Source: Hyphomicrobiales bacterium (GTDB lineage Bacteria; Pseudomonadota; Alphaproteobacteria; Rhizobiales; Rhizobiaceae). Taken from it: a stretch of 6,423 nt of DNA. The stretch covers positions 1-6,423 of the forward strand of contig JAATGD010000255.1 of NCBI GenBank assembly GCA_015654965.1, written 5' to 3'. A model generated the notes under the pieces. The model searched no databases, was not told the DNA's origin, and worked only from the letters and a program-made list of their open reading frames with translations. The position numbers and the translations under genes were made by a program. How positions within the stretch are numbered: the first letter of the stretch is position 1; every line of letters starts with the position of its first letter. Of this stretch, positions 1 to 5,981 are shown piece by piece.

Positions 1-35
1 AGCATTTTGCGGGGAAAATGGATCGCTCAAATACC

Positions 36-221
36 TTATCCCCTGACAAACCAGACAATAGCCACGCCTATAGCCAGCGCTGCGATGCCGGCAATCCGCA
101 AGGTGGTTTCCGGCGCCTCGCTGGCTTCGCGCGCAAGTTTACGGGCGAAAAATGGAAAGCCGCCATAGAGCAGCCCCTCGAAGACGAAGAGCAGTCCCAC
201 GGCGGCTAGAAAATCGGCCAT
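36..221 (-). CDS. DUF2065 small inner-membrane protein (YjeT-like)
   Basis: This 61-residue protein has two predicted membrane segments, about residues 3-22 and 41-58, joined by a short basic, polar loop (FFARKLAREASEAPETTLR). The pattern of an early EGLLYGG motif, a proline, a short charged loop and then LRIAGIAALAIG matches the DUF2065 family, which includes E. coli YjeT. In E. coli that gene also lies just after hflC, so both sequence and context agree. Start: ATG at 221-219, only 18 bases after the hflC stop, so it is probably the third gene of the hflKC operon. The ribosome-binding site is weak (GAAAAG/CGAGA-like). The biochemical role is unknown; an accessory role near the FtsH-HflKC complex is inference from position only. 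Confidence 0.85.
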   Translation of the reverse strand: MADFLAAVGLLFVFEGLLYGGFPFFARKLAREASEAPETTLRIAGIAALAIGVAIVWFVRG

Positions 222-239
222 TCTCGACTTTTCCCGAAC

Positions 240-1145
240 TTACTGCGCGGGTGTTGCCAGTTGTCCGCCCGCATCGCGGAAGAACTTGAAGAACTCCGAA
301 TCCGGTGACAGGACCATCGTTGTATCCGGTGTCTGCAAGGCTTCACGATAGGCGGCCATCGAGCGATAGAAAGCGAAGAAGCCCGGATCCCTGGTTGCGG
401 AGCGCGCAAAAATCTCACTGCGCTGCGCTTCACCTTCACCGCGCAGGATTTCCGATTCCTTGCGCGCCTGCGCCAGCAATTCGACGACCTGACTATCGGC
501 AACAGCGCGGATGTGCTGCGCTTCGGCCCGACCACCCGCACGCAGACGTTCGGCTTCCGCCAGACGTTCTTCGTTCATGCGCTTATAGGTCTGCTGCGAA
601 ACATCGGCCGTCAGATCGGTACGACGAATACGGACATCGGCGATTTCCAGACCCAGCGACGTTGCATAGGTGCGCATCTGGTCGCGCACTTCGCGCATCA
701 TGTCGCCGCGCTCTTCGGAAAGGGCCGCCTCGAACTGGCGCTTACCGTAAACGCTACGCAGAGACGCGTTCAAACGGGTGCGCAACAGCTCTTCCGCACG
801 CGTCCGGCTGGCACCTTCCACACTCTGGCGGAATTTTCGCGGGTCCGCGATCCGATAGGCAAGAAACGCATCCACATCGTAGAACTTGCCGCCCGAAACC
901 TGAACGCGGATATCGTCGAGGTCAAAACGCAGCAGGCGATTATCGACGATCTGCACCGTATCGGCATCGAACATGCTGAATGGCAGCTTGAAATAGATGC
1001 CGGGCTCGTTCTTCACATCGACGATCTGGCCGAAACGCACGACAATCGCCTGTTCGCGCTCATTGACGATGTAAACGGATGAATAGACAAGAAAAAGAAT
1101 GACAGCGACAATACCGCCAATGATCGGAAGCTTGTTCTGGGCCAT
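240..1145 (-). CDS. hflC: HflC, SPFH-domain partner of HflK and modulator of FtsH
   Basis: This 301-residue protein has one N-terminal membrane anchor (about residues 7-27, IIGGIVAVILFLVYSSVYIV), followed directly by NEREQAIVVRFGQIV, the typical opening of an SPFH/Band 7 domain. An Ala/Glu/Arg-rich helical region follows (about 180-245, including RLAEAERLRAGGRAEAQ), as in the coiled-coil part of HflC. In the known family, HflC pairs with HflK in a large periplasm-facing cage around the membrane AAA protease FtsH and tunes degradation of membrane proteins. The ATG overlaps the hflK stop by one base (TAATG), which suggests translational coupling and fixes the start. It is a little shorter than the E. 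coli protein (334 residues), but anchor and SPFH domain are complete. Confidence 0.95.
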   Translation of the reverse strand: MAQNKLPIIGGIVAVILFLVYSSVYIVNEREQAIVVRFGQIVDVKNEPGIYFKLPFSMFDADTVQIVDNRLLRFDLDDIRVQVSGGKFYDVDAFLAYRIADPRKFRQSVEGASRTRAEELLRTRLNASLRSVYGKRQFEAALSEERGDMMREVRDQMRTYATSLGLEIADVRIRRTDLTADVSQQTYKRMNEERLAEAERLRAGGRAEAQHIRAVADSQVVELLAQARKESEILRGEGEAQRSEIFARSATRDPGFFAFYRSMAAYREALQTPDTTMVLSPDSEFFKFFRDAGGQLATPAQ

Positions 1146-2320
1146 TACTGGTTACCTCCCGTGGTGGTCGTCGTCGTTTCGCTGGCTGGCGCATTGCCGC
1201 TTGCTGCGGCACCGCTGCGCGGCTGCTGGCGCATCAATTCATTCAAAGGCAGATATGGCACGACGCCCTGTCCCTGCCCCTGTTCGACAACGATCTTCTT
1301 GGTGCTTTTGAGAACACTTTCCATCGTTTCAAGGAACAGACGGTTGCGCGTGACTTCGGGGGCCTTTTCATATTCGGTCAGGACCGAGCTGAAGCGCTGC
1401 GCTTCACCTTCTGCATCCTGCACGACACGGTTCTTGTAGGCTGCCGCATCTTCCCTGATCTGGGAGGCTTCACCCTTGGCCTTGCCGAGTTCCTGATTGG
1501 TATATTTGTTGGCTTCATCCTTGAAGCGGTCTTCATCCTGCTCGGCGCGCTGGACTTCCTCAAAGGCATCCGCCACTTCCTGCGGTGGGGCCGCGTCCTC
1601 GATGGAAACTGCATTGATCTGGATGCCCGCATTATAGCTGTCGAGCGTCGTCTGGATAATCGCCTGCACACTCTGGGCAATATCTTCACGGTTATCACGG
1701 AAAATATCCTGTGCCGGGCGGCGACCGACGATTTCGCGCATCGCGCTCTCGGAAACCTGCTGCACCATATCGTCCGGCCTGTCGACATTGAACAGATAGG
1801 CCCGCGCATCGGCCACGCGATAAAGCACGGAGAACTGTACATTGACGATATTCTGGTCGCCCGTCAGCATCAGGCCCTGCGTGGCCGAACGTGAACCCTG
1901 TCCGCCAATATTGATCTGTTTTTCAACGATCGGGGCCTTTTCATAGGTTTCGATGGGCCAGAAATGGAAATGCGGGCCTTCACCGGCAATGGCATCCTTT
2001 GGCTTGCCGAAACGTAGTTCGACCGCCACTTCATCCGGCTGCACGAAATAAACCGACTGAAATGCCCAGAAGCCGATCACAGCAGCGCCGATAAGGAAGA
2101 AGACGGCGCGATTGCTGCCACCGCCGCCACCACCGCCGGGAAATACCTGCTTGAGGCGGTCCTGTCCCTTGCGCAGAATGTCTTCAAGATCGGGAGGCGT
2201 ATTCTGCCCGCCGCCCTTCGGCCCCTTCGGTCCCTGTCCCCATGGGCCGCCATTATTATTGTTATTATTGTCGCCGCCACCCCATGGGCCGCCGCCGCCA
2301 TTCTGATTACTCCAGGGCAT
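1145..2320 (-). CDS. hflK: HflK, SPFH-domain modulator of the FtsH protease
   Basis: This 391-residue protein begins MPWSNQNGGGGPWGGGD. It has a long Gly/Asn/Pro-rich cytoplasmic tail (about 1-70, with six Asn in a row and a run of seven Gly at 62-68), one membrane segment (about 71-92) and an SPFH/Band 7 domain opening VQPDEVAVELRFGKP. A charged helical region follows (EEVQRAEQDEDRFKDEANKY, then AEGEAQRFSSVLTEYEKAPE), with a Gln/Ala/Ser/Thr-rich end. The glycine-rich tail before the anchor separates HflK from HflC. In the family, HflK and HflC assemble with FtsH at the inner membrane. Start: ATG at 2320-2318, preceded by GAGAGG and TAAGG. An in-frame ATG at 2368 would add 16 residues, but they do not look like HflK. 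Confidence 0.95.
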   Translation of the reverse strand: MPWSNQNGGGGPWGGGDNNNNNNGGPWGQGPKGPKGGGQNTPPDLEDILRKGQDRLKQVFPGGGGGGGSNRAVFFLIGAAVIGFWAFQSVYFVQPDEVAVELRFGKPKDAIAGEGPHFHFWPIETYEKAPIVEKQINIGGQGSRSATQGLMLTGDQNIVNVQFSVLYRVADARAYLFNVDRPDDMVQQVSESAMREIVGRRPAQDIFRDNREDIAQSVQAIIQTTLDSYNAGIQINAVSIEDAAPPQEVADAFEEVQRAEQDEDRFKDEANKYTNQELGKAKGEASQIREDAAAYKNRVVQDAEGEAQRFSSVLTEYEKAPEVTRNRLFLETMESVLKSTKKIVVEQGQGQGVVPYLPLNELMRQQPRSGAAASGNAPASETTTTTTGGNQ

Positions 2321-2325
2321 CCTTA

Positions 2326-2331
2326 CCTCTC
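2326..2331 (-). promoter_or_regulatory. Ribosome-binding site of hflK
   Basis: On the minus strand GAGAGG lies five bases before the hflK ATG, with a second purine run (AAGG) touching the ATG. This favours the start at 2320 over the in-frame ATG at 2368. Confidence 0.6.
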
Positions 2332-2384
2332 GTCCGCGAGAAGAAAGACGCCATGCACCTTCCTTCATCAACTAATGTTACCGT

Positions 2385-2413
2385 TTTATAGGCATCGGGA
2401 AGGCCGCTTTCAA
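2385..2413 (-). promoter_or_regulatory. Probable sigma70-type promoter of hflK-hflC-DUF2065
   Basis: On the minus strand TTGAAA (2413-2408) and TATAAA (2390-2385) are separated by exactly 17 bases. They match the -35 and -10 consensus at five of six positions each. Transcription would start near 2378, giving an hflK leader of about 57 bases. The -35 box lies in a hairpin-forming stretch (2403-2424). The call rests on sequence alone. Confidence 0.6.
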
Positions 2414-2424
2414 CGCAAAGCGGC
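2403..2424. repeat. Inverted repeat between folA and hflK
   Basis: GCCGCTTT and AAAGCGGC form a perfect 8-bp stem around the loop CAACGC. On the minus strand, where folA ends 20 bases earlier, the stem is followed by CTTCCCG and not by a T run, so it is a poor intrinsic terminator for folA. On the plus strand it is followed by AAATTTTATAA, but no plus-strand gene leads into it. It overlaps the -35 box proposed for hflK, so a regulatory role or a transcript-end-protecting role for folA mRNA is possible but unproven. Confidence 0.5.
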
Positions 2425-2443
2425 AAATTTTATAAGCTATGCT

Positions 2444-2971
2444 TTACGCATTATGCCTTTTGTAGACCATATAGCGTGTCGCGTGGCTGTCTTTTTCACC
2501 CTGAGGGATGTCTTCGGCAGATACAAGCTGCCATTGATGTGCATCGAGATCGGGGAAAAAAGTGTCGCCATCAATGGTGGCCAGAACCCGTGTCAGATGC
2601 ACATGATCGACCATTGGCAGAGCTTGCGCATAAATAGTGCCGCCGCCCATGATACAGATTTCATCTGCCCCCGTTTCTGATGCAAGCTTTTGTCCGAGCG
2701 ACAGAGCCTCTTCCAGCGAGCCGACAACATGCGCGCCCTCTGCCTGAAAACCTTTATCGCGCGTGATCACGATATTGGCCCGCCCCGGCAATGGACGTCC
2801 AATCGATGCCCATGTCTTGCGTCCCATGATCACCGGCTTGCCAAGAGTGAGCGCCTTGAAGCGTTTCAAATCAGTGGATAATTTCCACGGCATATCGCCA
2901 TCACGCCCGATCACGCCATTTTCAGCGACCGCGACAACAATGGAAACCATAGGCTTTTGCATGTCGCTCAT
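2444..2971 (-). CDS. folA: Dihydrofolate reductase
   Basis: This 175-residue enzyme reduces dihydrofolate to tetrahydrofolate with NADPH in the cytoplasm; the family is the target of trimethoprim. The chromosomal DHFR pattern is complete: VSIVVAVAENGVIGRDGDMPW near the N-terminus, the catalytic acid at Asp34 (E. coli Asp27) in LSTDLKRFK, Trp29 (E. coli Trp22), the cofactor segment GKPVIMGRKTWASIGRPLPG with Arg64 (E. coli Arg57), and ICIMGGGTIYAQALP (about 105-119) for NADPH binding. It is about 16 residues longer than the E. coli enzyme, mostly at the N-terminus and in surface loops. The ATG overlaps the thyA stop as ATGA, so translation is probably coupled. An internal Met at residue 4 or 8 is a possible but less favoured start. 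Confidence 0.96.
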   Translation of the reverse strand: MSDMQKPMVSIVVAVAENGVIGRDGDMPWKLSTDLKRFKALTLGKPVIMGRKTWASIGRPLPGRANIVITRDKGFQAEGAHVVGSLEEALSLGQKLASETGADEICIMGGGTIYAQALPMVDHVHLTRVLATIDGDTFFPDLDAHQWQLVSAEDIPQGEKDSHATRYMVYKRHNA

Positions 2972-3762
2972 ACCGCAATCGGTGCCTTGATTGACGGGTC
3001 GGCTTCATAGTCTCGCAACGCGAAATCCGCAAAACGGAAGCCAAACAGGTCTTTCACATCCGGGTTGATCTGCATGACCGGGAGTTTTTTCGGCGTACGG
3101 CTCAATTGCTCGCGCGCCTGATCGAAATGATTGGAGTAAAGATGCGCATCCCCCAGCGTGTGAATGAAATCTCCCGGTTTGAGACCTGTAACCTGTGCAA
3201 TCATCATCGTCAGCAACGCATAGGATGCGATATTGAACGGCACACCGAGAAAAATATCCGCCGAACGCTGGTAAAGCTGGCAAGACAATCTTCCATCCGC
3301 GACATAGAACTGGAACAGGCAATGGCACGGCGGTAGCGCCATTTCATCAATAAGCGCCGGGTTCCATGCCGAGACGATCAGGCGGCGCGATAAAGGATTG
3401 CCGTGCAGCATCTTAAGAAGATTGGCGATCTGGTCGATATGCCGGCCATCGGGTGCTGGCCATGAGCGCCATTGATAGCCATAGACCGGGCCAAGGTCGC
3501 CATTTTCATCCGCCCACTCATCCCAGATCGTAACGCCGTTTTCCTTCAGATACGCGATATTGGTATCGCCTTGCAGAAACCATAGCAATTCATGGATGAT
3601 CGAGCGCAGATGCAGCTTCTTGGTGGTCAGGACCGGAAACCCCTCTTCCAGATTGAAACGCATCTGATAGCCAAACACCGAACGCGTCCCCGTTCCGGTG
3701 CGGTCGCCACGATCGACGCCATTGTCGAGCACATGCTGGAGAAGATCGAGATAGGTGCGCAT
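2968..3762 (-). CDS. thyA: Thymidylate synthase
   Basis: This 264-residue protein has exactly the length of E. coli ThyA, and the key residues fall at the same numbers: Arg21 in RGDRTGTGT, Arg126 and Arg127 in SRRLIVSAWNP, the catalytic Cys146 in PPCHC, Asp169 in QRSADIFLG, Asn177 in VPFNIASYALL, and His207/Tyr209 in GDAHLYSNH. The C-terminus ends KAPIAV as usual. The enzyme methylates dUMP to dTMP using methylene-tetrahydrofolate and releases dihydrofolate, the substrate of FolA encoded next. Start: the ATG at 3762 opens MRTYLDLLQHVL, as in the family; GGAAA lies just upstream. Longer in-frame extensions would run through the terminator at 3808-3832 and are not credible. A possible -10 (TATATT, 3800-3795) lacks a convincing -35. 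Confidence 0.97.
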   Translation of the reverse strand: MRTYLDLLQHVLDNGVDRGDRTGTGTRSVFGYQMRFNLEEGFPVLTTKKLHLRSIIHELLWFLQGDTNIAYLKENGVTIWDEWADENGDLGPVYGYQWRSWPAPDGRHIDQIANLLKMLHGNPLSRRLIVSAWNPALIDEMALPPCHCLFQFYVADGRLSCQLYQRSADIFLGVPFNIASYALLTMMIAQVTGLKPGDFIHTLGDAHLYSNHFDQAREQLSRTPKKLPVMQINPDVKDLFGFRFADFALRDYEADPSIKAPIAV

Positions 3763-3802
3763 AGGAGTTTCCAAGACCGATTCGTTTGACGCCCAATATA
3801 AC

Positions 3803-3832
3803 GACAAAACCCCGGTGCGGGACACCGGGGTT
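3803..3832 (-). terminator. Rho-independent terminator of the DUF2853 gene
   Basis: AACCCCGGTG and CACCGGGGTT form a perfect 10-bp stem (3808-3817 with 3823-3832) around a 5-base loop. On the minus strand the stem runs into TTTTGTCGTT, the T-rich tail expected downstream of the DUF2853 gene, whose stop lies 29 bases before. It separates that gene from thyA. On the plus strand the tail (TTCACATTCC) is poorer, so the direction is clear. Confidence 0.85.
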
Positions 3833-3861
3833 CACATTCCACAATCAAACGAATTGTTCGA

Positions 3862-4173
3862 TCAGAGATCGCCGAGCTTGCCCAGCTGCTTGGCCACCAG
3901 ATAATAGAAGGTGACGCGGTGTTTGTTGCGGTCGCCATGCATGACTTCGGCGACGTGGTTGACCACTTCTTCCGCTGTAGCCGGATCGGTAACGCCCAGC
4001 TTCTTGGCAACCCAGCTGTCGCGCACGCGCTTCAATTCTTCCGGGTCGGTAACGGATACGAGCGAAGAGTCGCGATTACGCAGTGCAATGCCCAGATGGC
4101 TGACGATTTTCCCAACAACCGCTTCGTCGGCTGCAGCATCATAGCGACGAACGTCCGCGATATAATCACTCAT
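3862..4173 (-). CDS. DUF2853 family protein, function unknown
   Basis: This 103-residue soluble protein begins MSDYIADVRRYDAAADEAVV and ends with the segment HRVTFYYLVAKQLGKLGDL. I recognise it as the DUF2853 family, small mainly helical proteins common in alphaproteobacteria and some other Gram-negatives; no function is established that I can name. It has no signal peptide, membrane segment or cysteine. Start: the ATG at 4173 has an excellent ribosome-binding site, AAGGAGA, eight bases upstream; the in-frame ATG at 4260 has none, and the extra residues look non-coding. It is followed by its own terminator, so it is probably monocistronic. The strong ribosome-binding site suggests it may be well expressed (inference). 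Confidence 0.85.
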   Translation of the reverse strand: MSDYIADVRRYDAAADEAVVGKIVSHLGIALRNRDSSLVSVTDPEELKRVRDSWVAKKLGVTDPATAEEVVNHVAEVMHGDRNKHRVTFYYLVAKQLGKLGDL

Positions 4174-4181
4174 TGATTCAG

Positions 4182-4188
4182 TCTCCTT
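4182..4188 (-). promoter_or_regulatory. Ribosome-binding site deciding the DUF2853 start
   Basis: AAGGAGA on the minus strand lies eight bases before the ATG at 4173. It is the clearest Shine-Dalgarno site in the window and excludes the longer reading from 4260. Confidence 0.8.
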
Positions 4189-4270
4189 GCGTTGGGACAG
4201 ACCATCCCGTTTGCGACCATGGAACAGGCAAGCAAATTCTTCATGCCGACCGGTCCCCATATGTTGCGAG

Positions 4271-4299
4271 GATTGACCACAGAAAGCAGACTGTCAATC
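4271..4299. repeat. Inverted repeat GATTGAC / GTCAATC in the DUF2853-ssrA gap
   Basis: Seven-base perfect arms (4271-4277 and 4293-4299) are separated by 15 bases. Each arm contains a -35-like element (TTGACC on plus, TTGACA on minus), so the site could serve promoters in one or both directions. Neither has a good -10 at 16-18 bases. I therefore list it as a repeat and not as a promoter. The remaining gap, 4174-4394, shows no other gene. Confidence 0.4.
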
Positions 4300-4386
4300 A
4301 GAAATGAGAATAAAAGCCGATGGTTGGAAAACCCGGGAATACTGTTAAATCCCGCATACCCTCTTCCAATCCGTATGAACCGCGCC

Positions 4387-4392
4387 TATATA
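4387..4392 (+). promoter_or_regulatory. Possible -10 box of ssrA
   Basis: TATATA at 4387-4392 would place the transcription start near 4399, the first base of the strong GCTGGC-GCAA-GCCAGC hairpin that opens the ssrA region. No good -35 is seen 16-18 bases upstream (CTTCCA at 4363-4368 is weak), so the call is tentative. Confidence 0.4.
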
Positions 4393-4480
4393 AGCCGTGC
4401 TGGCGCAAGCCAGCTATGGTGATAAATGGACGGTGTAATAAACCTATTGGACCCGGGGGCGGTACCCGGCGCCTCCACCA

Positions 4481-4526
4481 AAACACAGGGTAAAAGGCGG
4501 ATTGTCTCTTATTTCTGTGCTTTGGC
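4481..4526 (+). other. Processed spacer of permuted tmRNA
   Basis: This 46-base stretch joins the CCA end of the acceptor piece to the 5' end of the coding piece and would be cut out to give the two-piece RNA. CACAG (4484-4488) and CTGTG (4515-4519) can pair, closing a hairpin that extends the acceptor stem in the precursor. The exact cleavage points are inferred from the CCA end and the 7-bp acceptor stem. Confidence 0.75.
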
Positions 4527-4610
4527 GGGGGCGAAACAGGATCGACAAGGGTGTAAAGATCGCTCTTTTACTCGGCATGATACCACCGTTATCGGGTCAA
4601 TTGAGTAGTT

Positions 4611-4652
4611 GCAAATGACAACAAAGCTCAGGGTTATGCTCTCGCTGCCTAA
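4611..4652 (+). other. tmRNA tag-peptide reading frame
   Basis: Thirteen codons and TAA read ANDNKAQGYALAA. The ANDN start and the hydrophobic LAA end are typical of SsrA tags; the last residues are what ClpX/ClpA and the SspB adaptor recognise in known systems. With the alanine delivered by the tmRNA itself, the added tag would be A-ANDNKAQGYALAA. Confidence 0.93.
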
Positions 4653-4710
4653 TGGCGGTGCGGGAAACCCACTCTAAAGTCCTTGGGGTTAGCCCCTCAA
4701 GGCGGGGTTC

Positions 4711-4750
4711 GGAGGCACCTGGCAACAGAAGCCTCCACTTCCCCCCTTTT
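4711..4750 (+). terminator. Likely 3' hairpin and terminator of ssrA
   Basis: GGAGGC (4711-4716) and GCCTCC (4731-4736) form a 6-bp stem with a 14-base loop, followed by ACTTCCCCCC and TTTT. The T run is short and does not touch the stem, so termination is plausible but not certain; the stem may also belong to the mature coding piece. It lies only one base from the end of the convergent transporter gene. Confidence 0.45.
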
Positions 4751-4751
4751 A

Positions 4752-5981
4752 TCAAACGACTGTTACTTGGCTTTCATAATCATCCGCACGGCGCAAGAGG
4801 ATGAATTGCGTCAGCATGAATGCGATCACGGCACAGCCCGCAATACCTCCCACCATCGGCACGACGCTGCCATCGAAGAAGGAACCGGTCACACAGATGG
4901 CGATACCGCCGATGGCAAAATGCAACGTGCCCATCAGTGCGGATGCCGTGCCTGCGATGCTGCCATGATCTTCCAACGCCAGCACCGCCATTGTCGGGAT
5001 CACAAGCCCCAGAAAACCATAGCCGACAAACAGCAGCGTTGCGACCAGCCATAGCGAATGGTGCCCCATATAAGCGGCCGCATAGAGAGCAAGCATCGAC
5101 GCCGCAAAACCGGAAATCGCAAAGCGCATGACCCGGCGCAGACCAAAGCGCATGCCAAGCCATCCATTCAATTGCGAAACGCCGAAAAACGACACCGCAT
5201 TGGCCGAAAAAGCCAGCGCATACTGGTTCGGCGTCAGGCCGTAATGGTCAATCAGCACAAAAGAGGAATTAGCCAGATAGACGAAAAAGGAAGCAATGCC
5301 GAATCCGCCGATGAAGACCAGCCCGAGGAAATGCCGGTTCTTCAAAAGCTGCCCATAGCTGCGCAATGCGCTGCCGATACTGCTTTCAAGGCGCGCTTCG
5401 ACTGTGCGCGTCTCGCGCTGAAAAATCGTCACAATGATGATTGCGGCAAGGGCTGCGATAAACACCGCCCAGAACACACCGCGCCAGCCGAAGAAGCTGA
5501 TAAGCACCGAGCCTGTGAGTGGCGCCAGAATCGGCGACACGGAAAAGACCAGCATCAACAAGGACATGAGGCGCGCTGCCTCCACACCCGTGTGTAGATC
5601 ACGCACGACAGCGCGCGGAATGACCATGCCGGCTGCGGCACCCAATCCCTGCACAAAACGAAACAGCACCAGAATATCGATATTGGTGGCAAGCGCCGAA
5701 CCGACACTGCCGATCGCAAAAAGCGCCAGACCGCTATAGAGCGGGATTTTACGCCCAACCATATCCGACAGCGGCCCATAGAGAAGTTGCGCCAGGGCAA
5801 GGGCGATGAAAAATGCAAGCAGGCTCATCTGCACGGCGCTCGTTTCAGCGTGCAGGTCGTTTGCAATCGTCGGCAATGCAGGCAAATACATGTCGATTGC
5901 AAAAGGCCCGACCGCGGAAAGAAGGCCAAGGACAATGCCATTGCGCACAAGACTGGAAGCCATGGGGGAACGCGCTTTCAT
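4752..5981 (-). CDS. Bcr/CflA-type MFS multidrug transporter
   Basis: This 409-residue inner-membrane protein has about 12 hydrophobic helices in two halves. It opens with GLLSAVGPFAIDMYLPALP (about 19-37), the hallmark first helix of the Bcr/CflA branch of drug:H+ antiporters. MFS motif A follows between helices 2 and 3 (GPLSDMVGRK, 69-78), then RFVQGLGAAAGMVIPRAVVRD (108-128), also typical of this branch. Known relatives export bicyclomycin, chloramphenicol or florfenicol; the substrate here cannot be read from sequence. Start: the ATG at 5981 is preceded by a TTG and no good ribosome-binding site; a second ATG at 5963 (MASSLVRNG) is possible. It is convergent with ssrA and divergent from the TetR-like gene, a common arrangement for regulated efflux genes. 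Confidence 0.9.
   Translation of the reverse strand: MKARSPMASSLVRNGIVLGLLSAVGPFAIDMYLPALPTIANDLHAETSAVQMSLLAFFIALALAQLLYGPLSDMVGRKIPLYSGLALFAIGSVGSALATNIDILVLFRFVQGLGAAAGMVIPRAVVRDLHTGVEAARLMSLLMLVFSVSPILAPLTGSVLISFFGWRGVFWAVFIAALAAIIIVTIFQRETRTVEARLESSIGSALRSYGQLLKNRHFLGLVFIGGFGIASFFVYLANSSFVLIDHYGLTPNQYALAFSANAVSFFGVSQLNGWLGMRFGLRRVMRFAISGFAASMLALYAAAYMGHHSLWLVATLLFVGYGFLGLVIPTMAVLALEDHGSIAGTASALMGTLHFAIGGIAICVTGSFFDGSVVPMVGGIAGCAVIAFMLTQFILLRRADDYESQVTVV

Larger units (their letters stand above)
4395..4742 (+). ncRNA. ssrA: tmRNA, circularly permuted two-piece type
   Basis: tmRNA rescues ribosomes stalled on broken mRNAs: it enters as alanyl-tRNA, then codes a degradation tag. Here the halves are permuted, as known in alphaproteobacteria. 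The acceptor piece comes first: a hairpin (4395-4419) capped by a GCAA tetraloop, a T arm (CCGGG/CCCGG, 4453-4469), then CGCCTCC, A and CCA (ending 4480). The spacer 4481-4526 is presumably removed. The coding piece starts at 4527 with GGGGGCG, which pairs with CGCCTCC over 7 bp and puts the alanine-identity G-U at the third pair. AACAGGATCGACAAGGG resembles the conserved tmRNA 5' region. The tag frame is 4611-4652: GCA resume codon, tag ANDNKAQGYALAA, TAA. TAGTTGCA before the resume codon resembles the E. coli equivalent. A strong hairpin lies at 4681-4702. Both outer ends are approximate. Confidence 0.93.

Noticed and set aside
1..35. Possible start of a next gene after the DUF2065 gene (ATG on minus at 5-3)
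   Set aside because: Only two codons would be inside the window and there is no clear ribosome-binding site, so it cannot be supported.
305..1082. Long plus-strand open frames opposite hflC
   Set aside because: They are rich in Arg/His/Ala, resemble no known protein, and lie fully antisense to a well-supported gene.
1378..1842. Second minus-strand frame inside hflK
   Set aside because: It is a shadow in another frame of the coding region, with Arg/Ser-rich, non-protein-like composition.
3763..3825. N-terminal extension of ThyA
   Set aside because: It would run through a perfect terminator stem, and the 264-residue form matches the family start exactly.
4174..4260. N-terminal extension of the DUF2853 protein
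   Set aside because: The ATG at 4173 has an ideal ribosome-binding site; the extension is Arg/Glu/Lys-rich without family resemblance.
4334..4354. CGGGA...TCCCG inverted repeat upstream of ssrA
   Set aside because: The arms are only 5 bp with an 11-base loop and no T run; it is likely to be chance.
4426..4608. Plus-strand open frame over ssrA
   Set aside because: It covers the tmRNA acceptor piece and spacer and has no protein-like features.
5058..5597. Plus-strand 179-codon frame opposite the transporter
   Set aside because: It is antisense to a clear 12-helix MFS gene and has a His/Arg/Lys-rich composition typical of a shadow frame.
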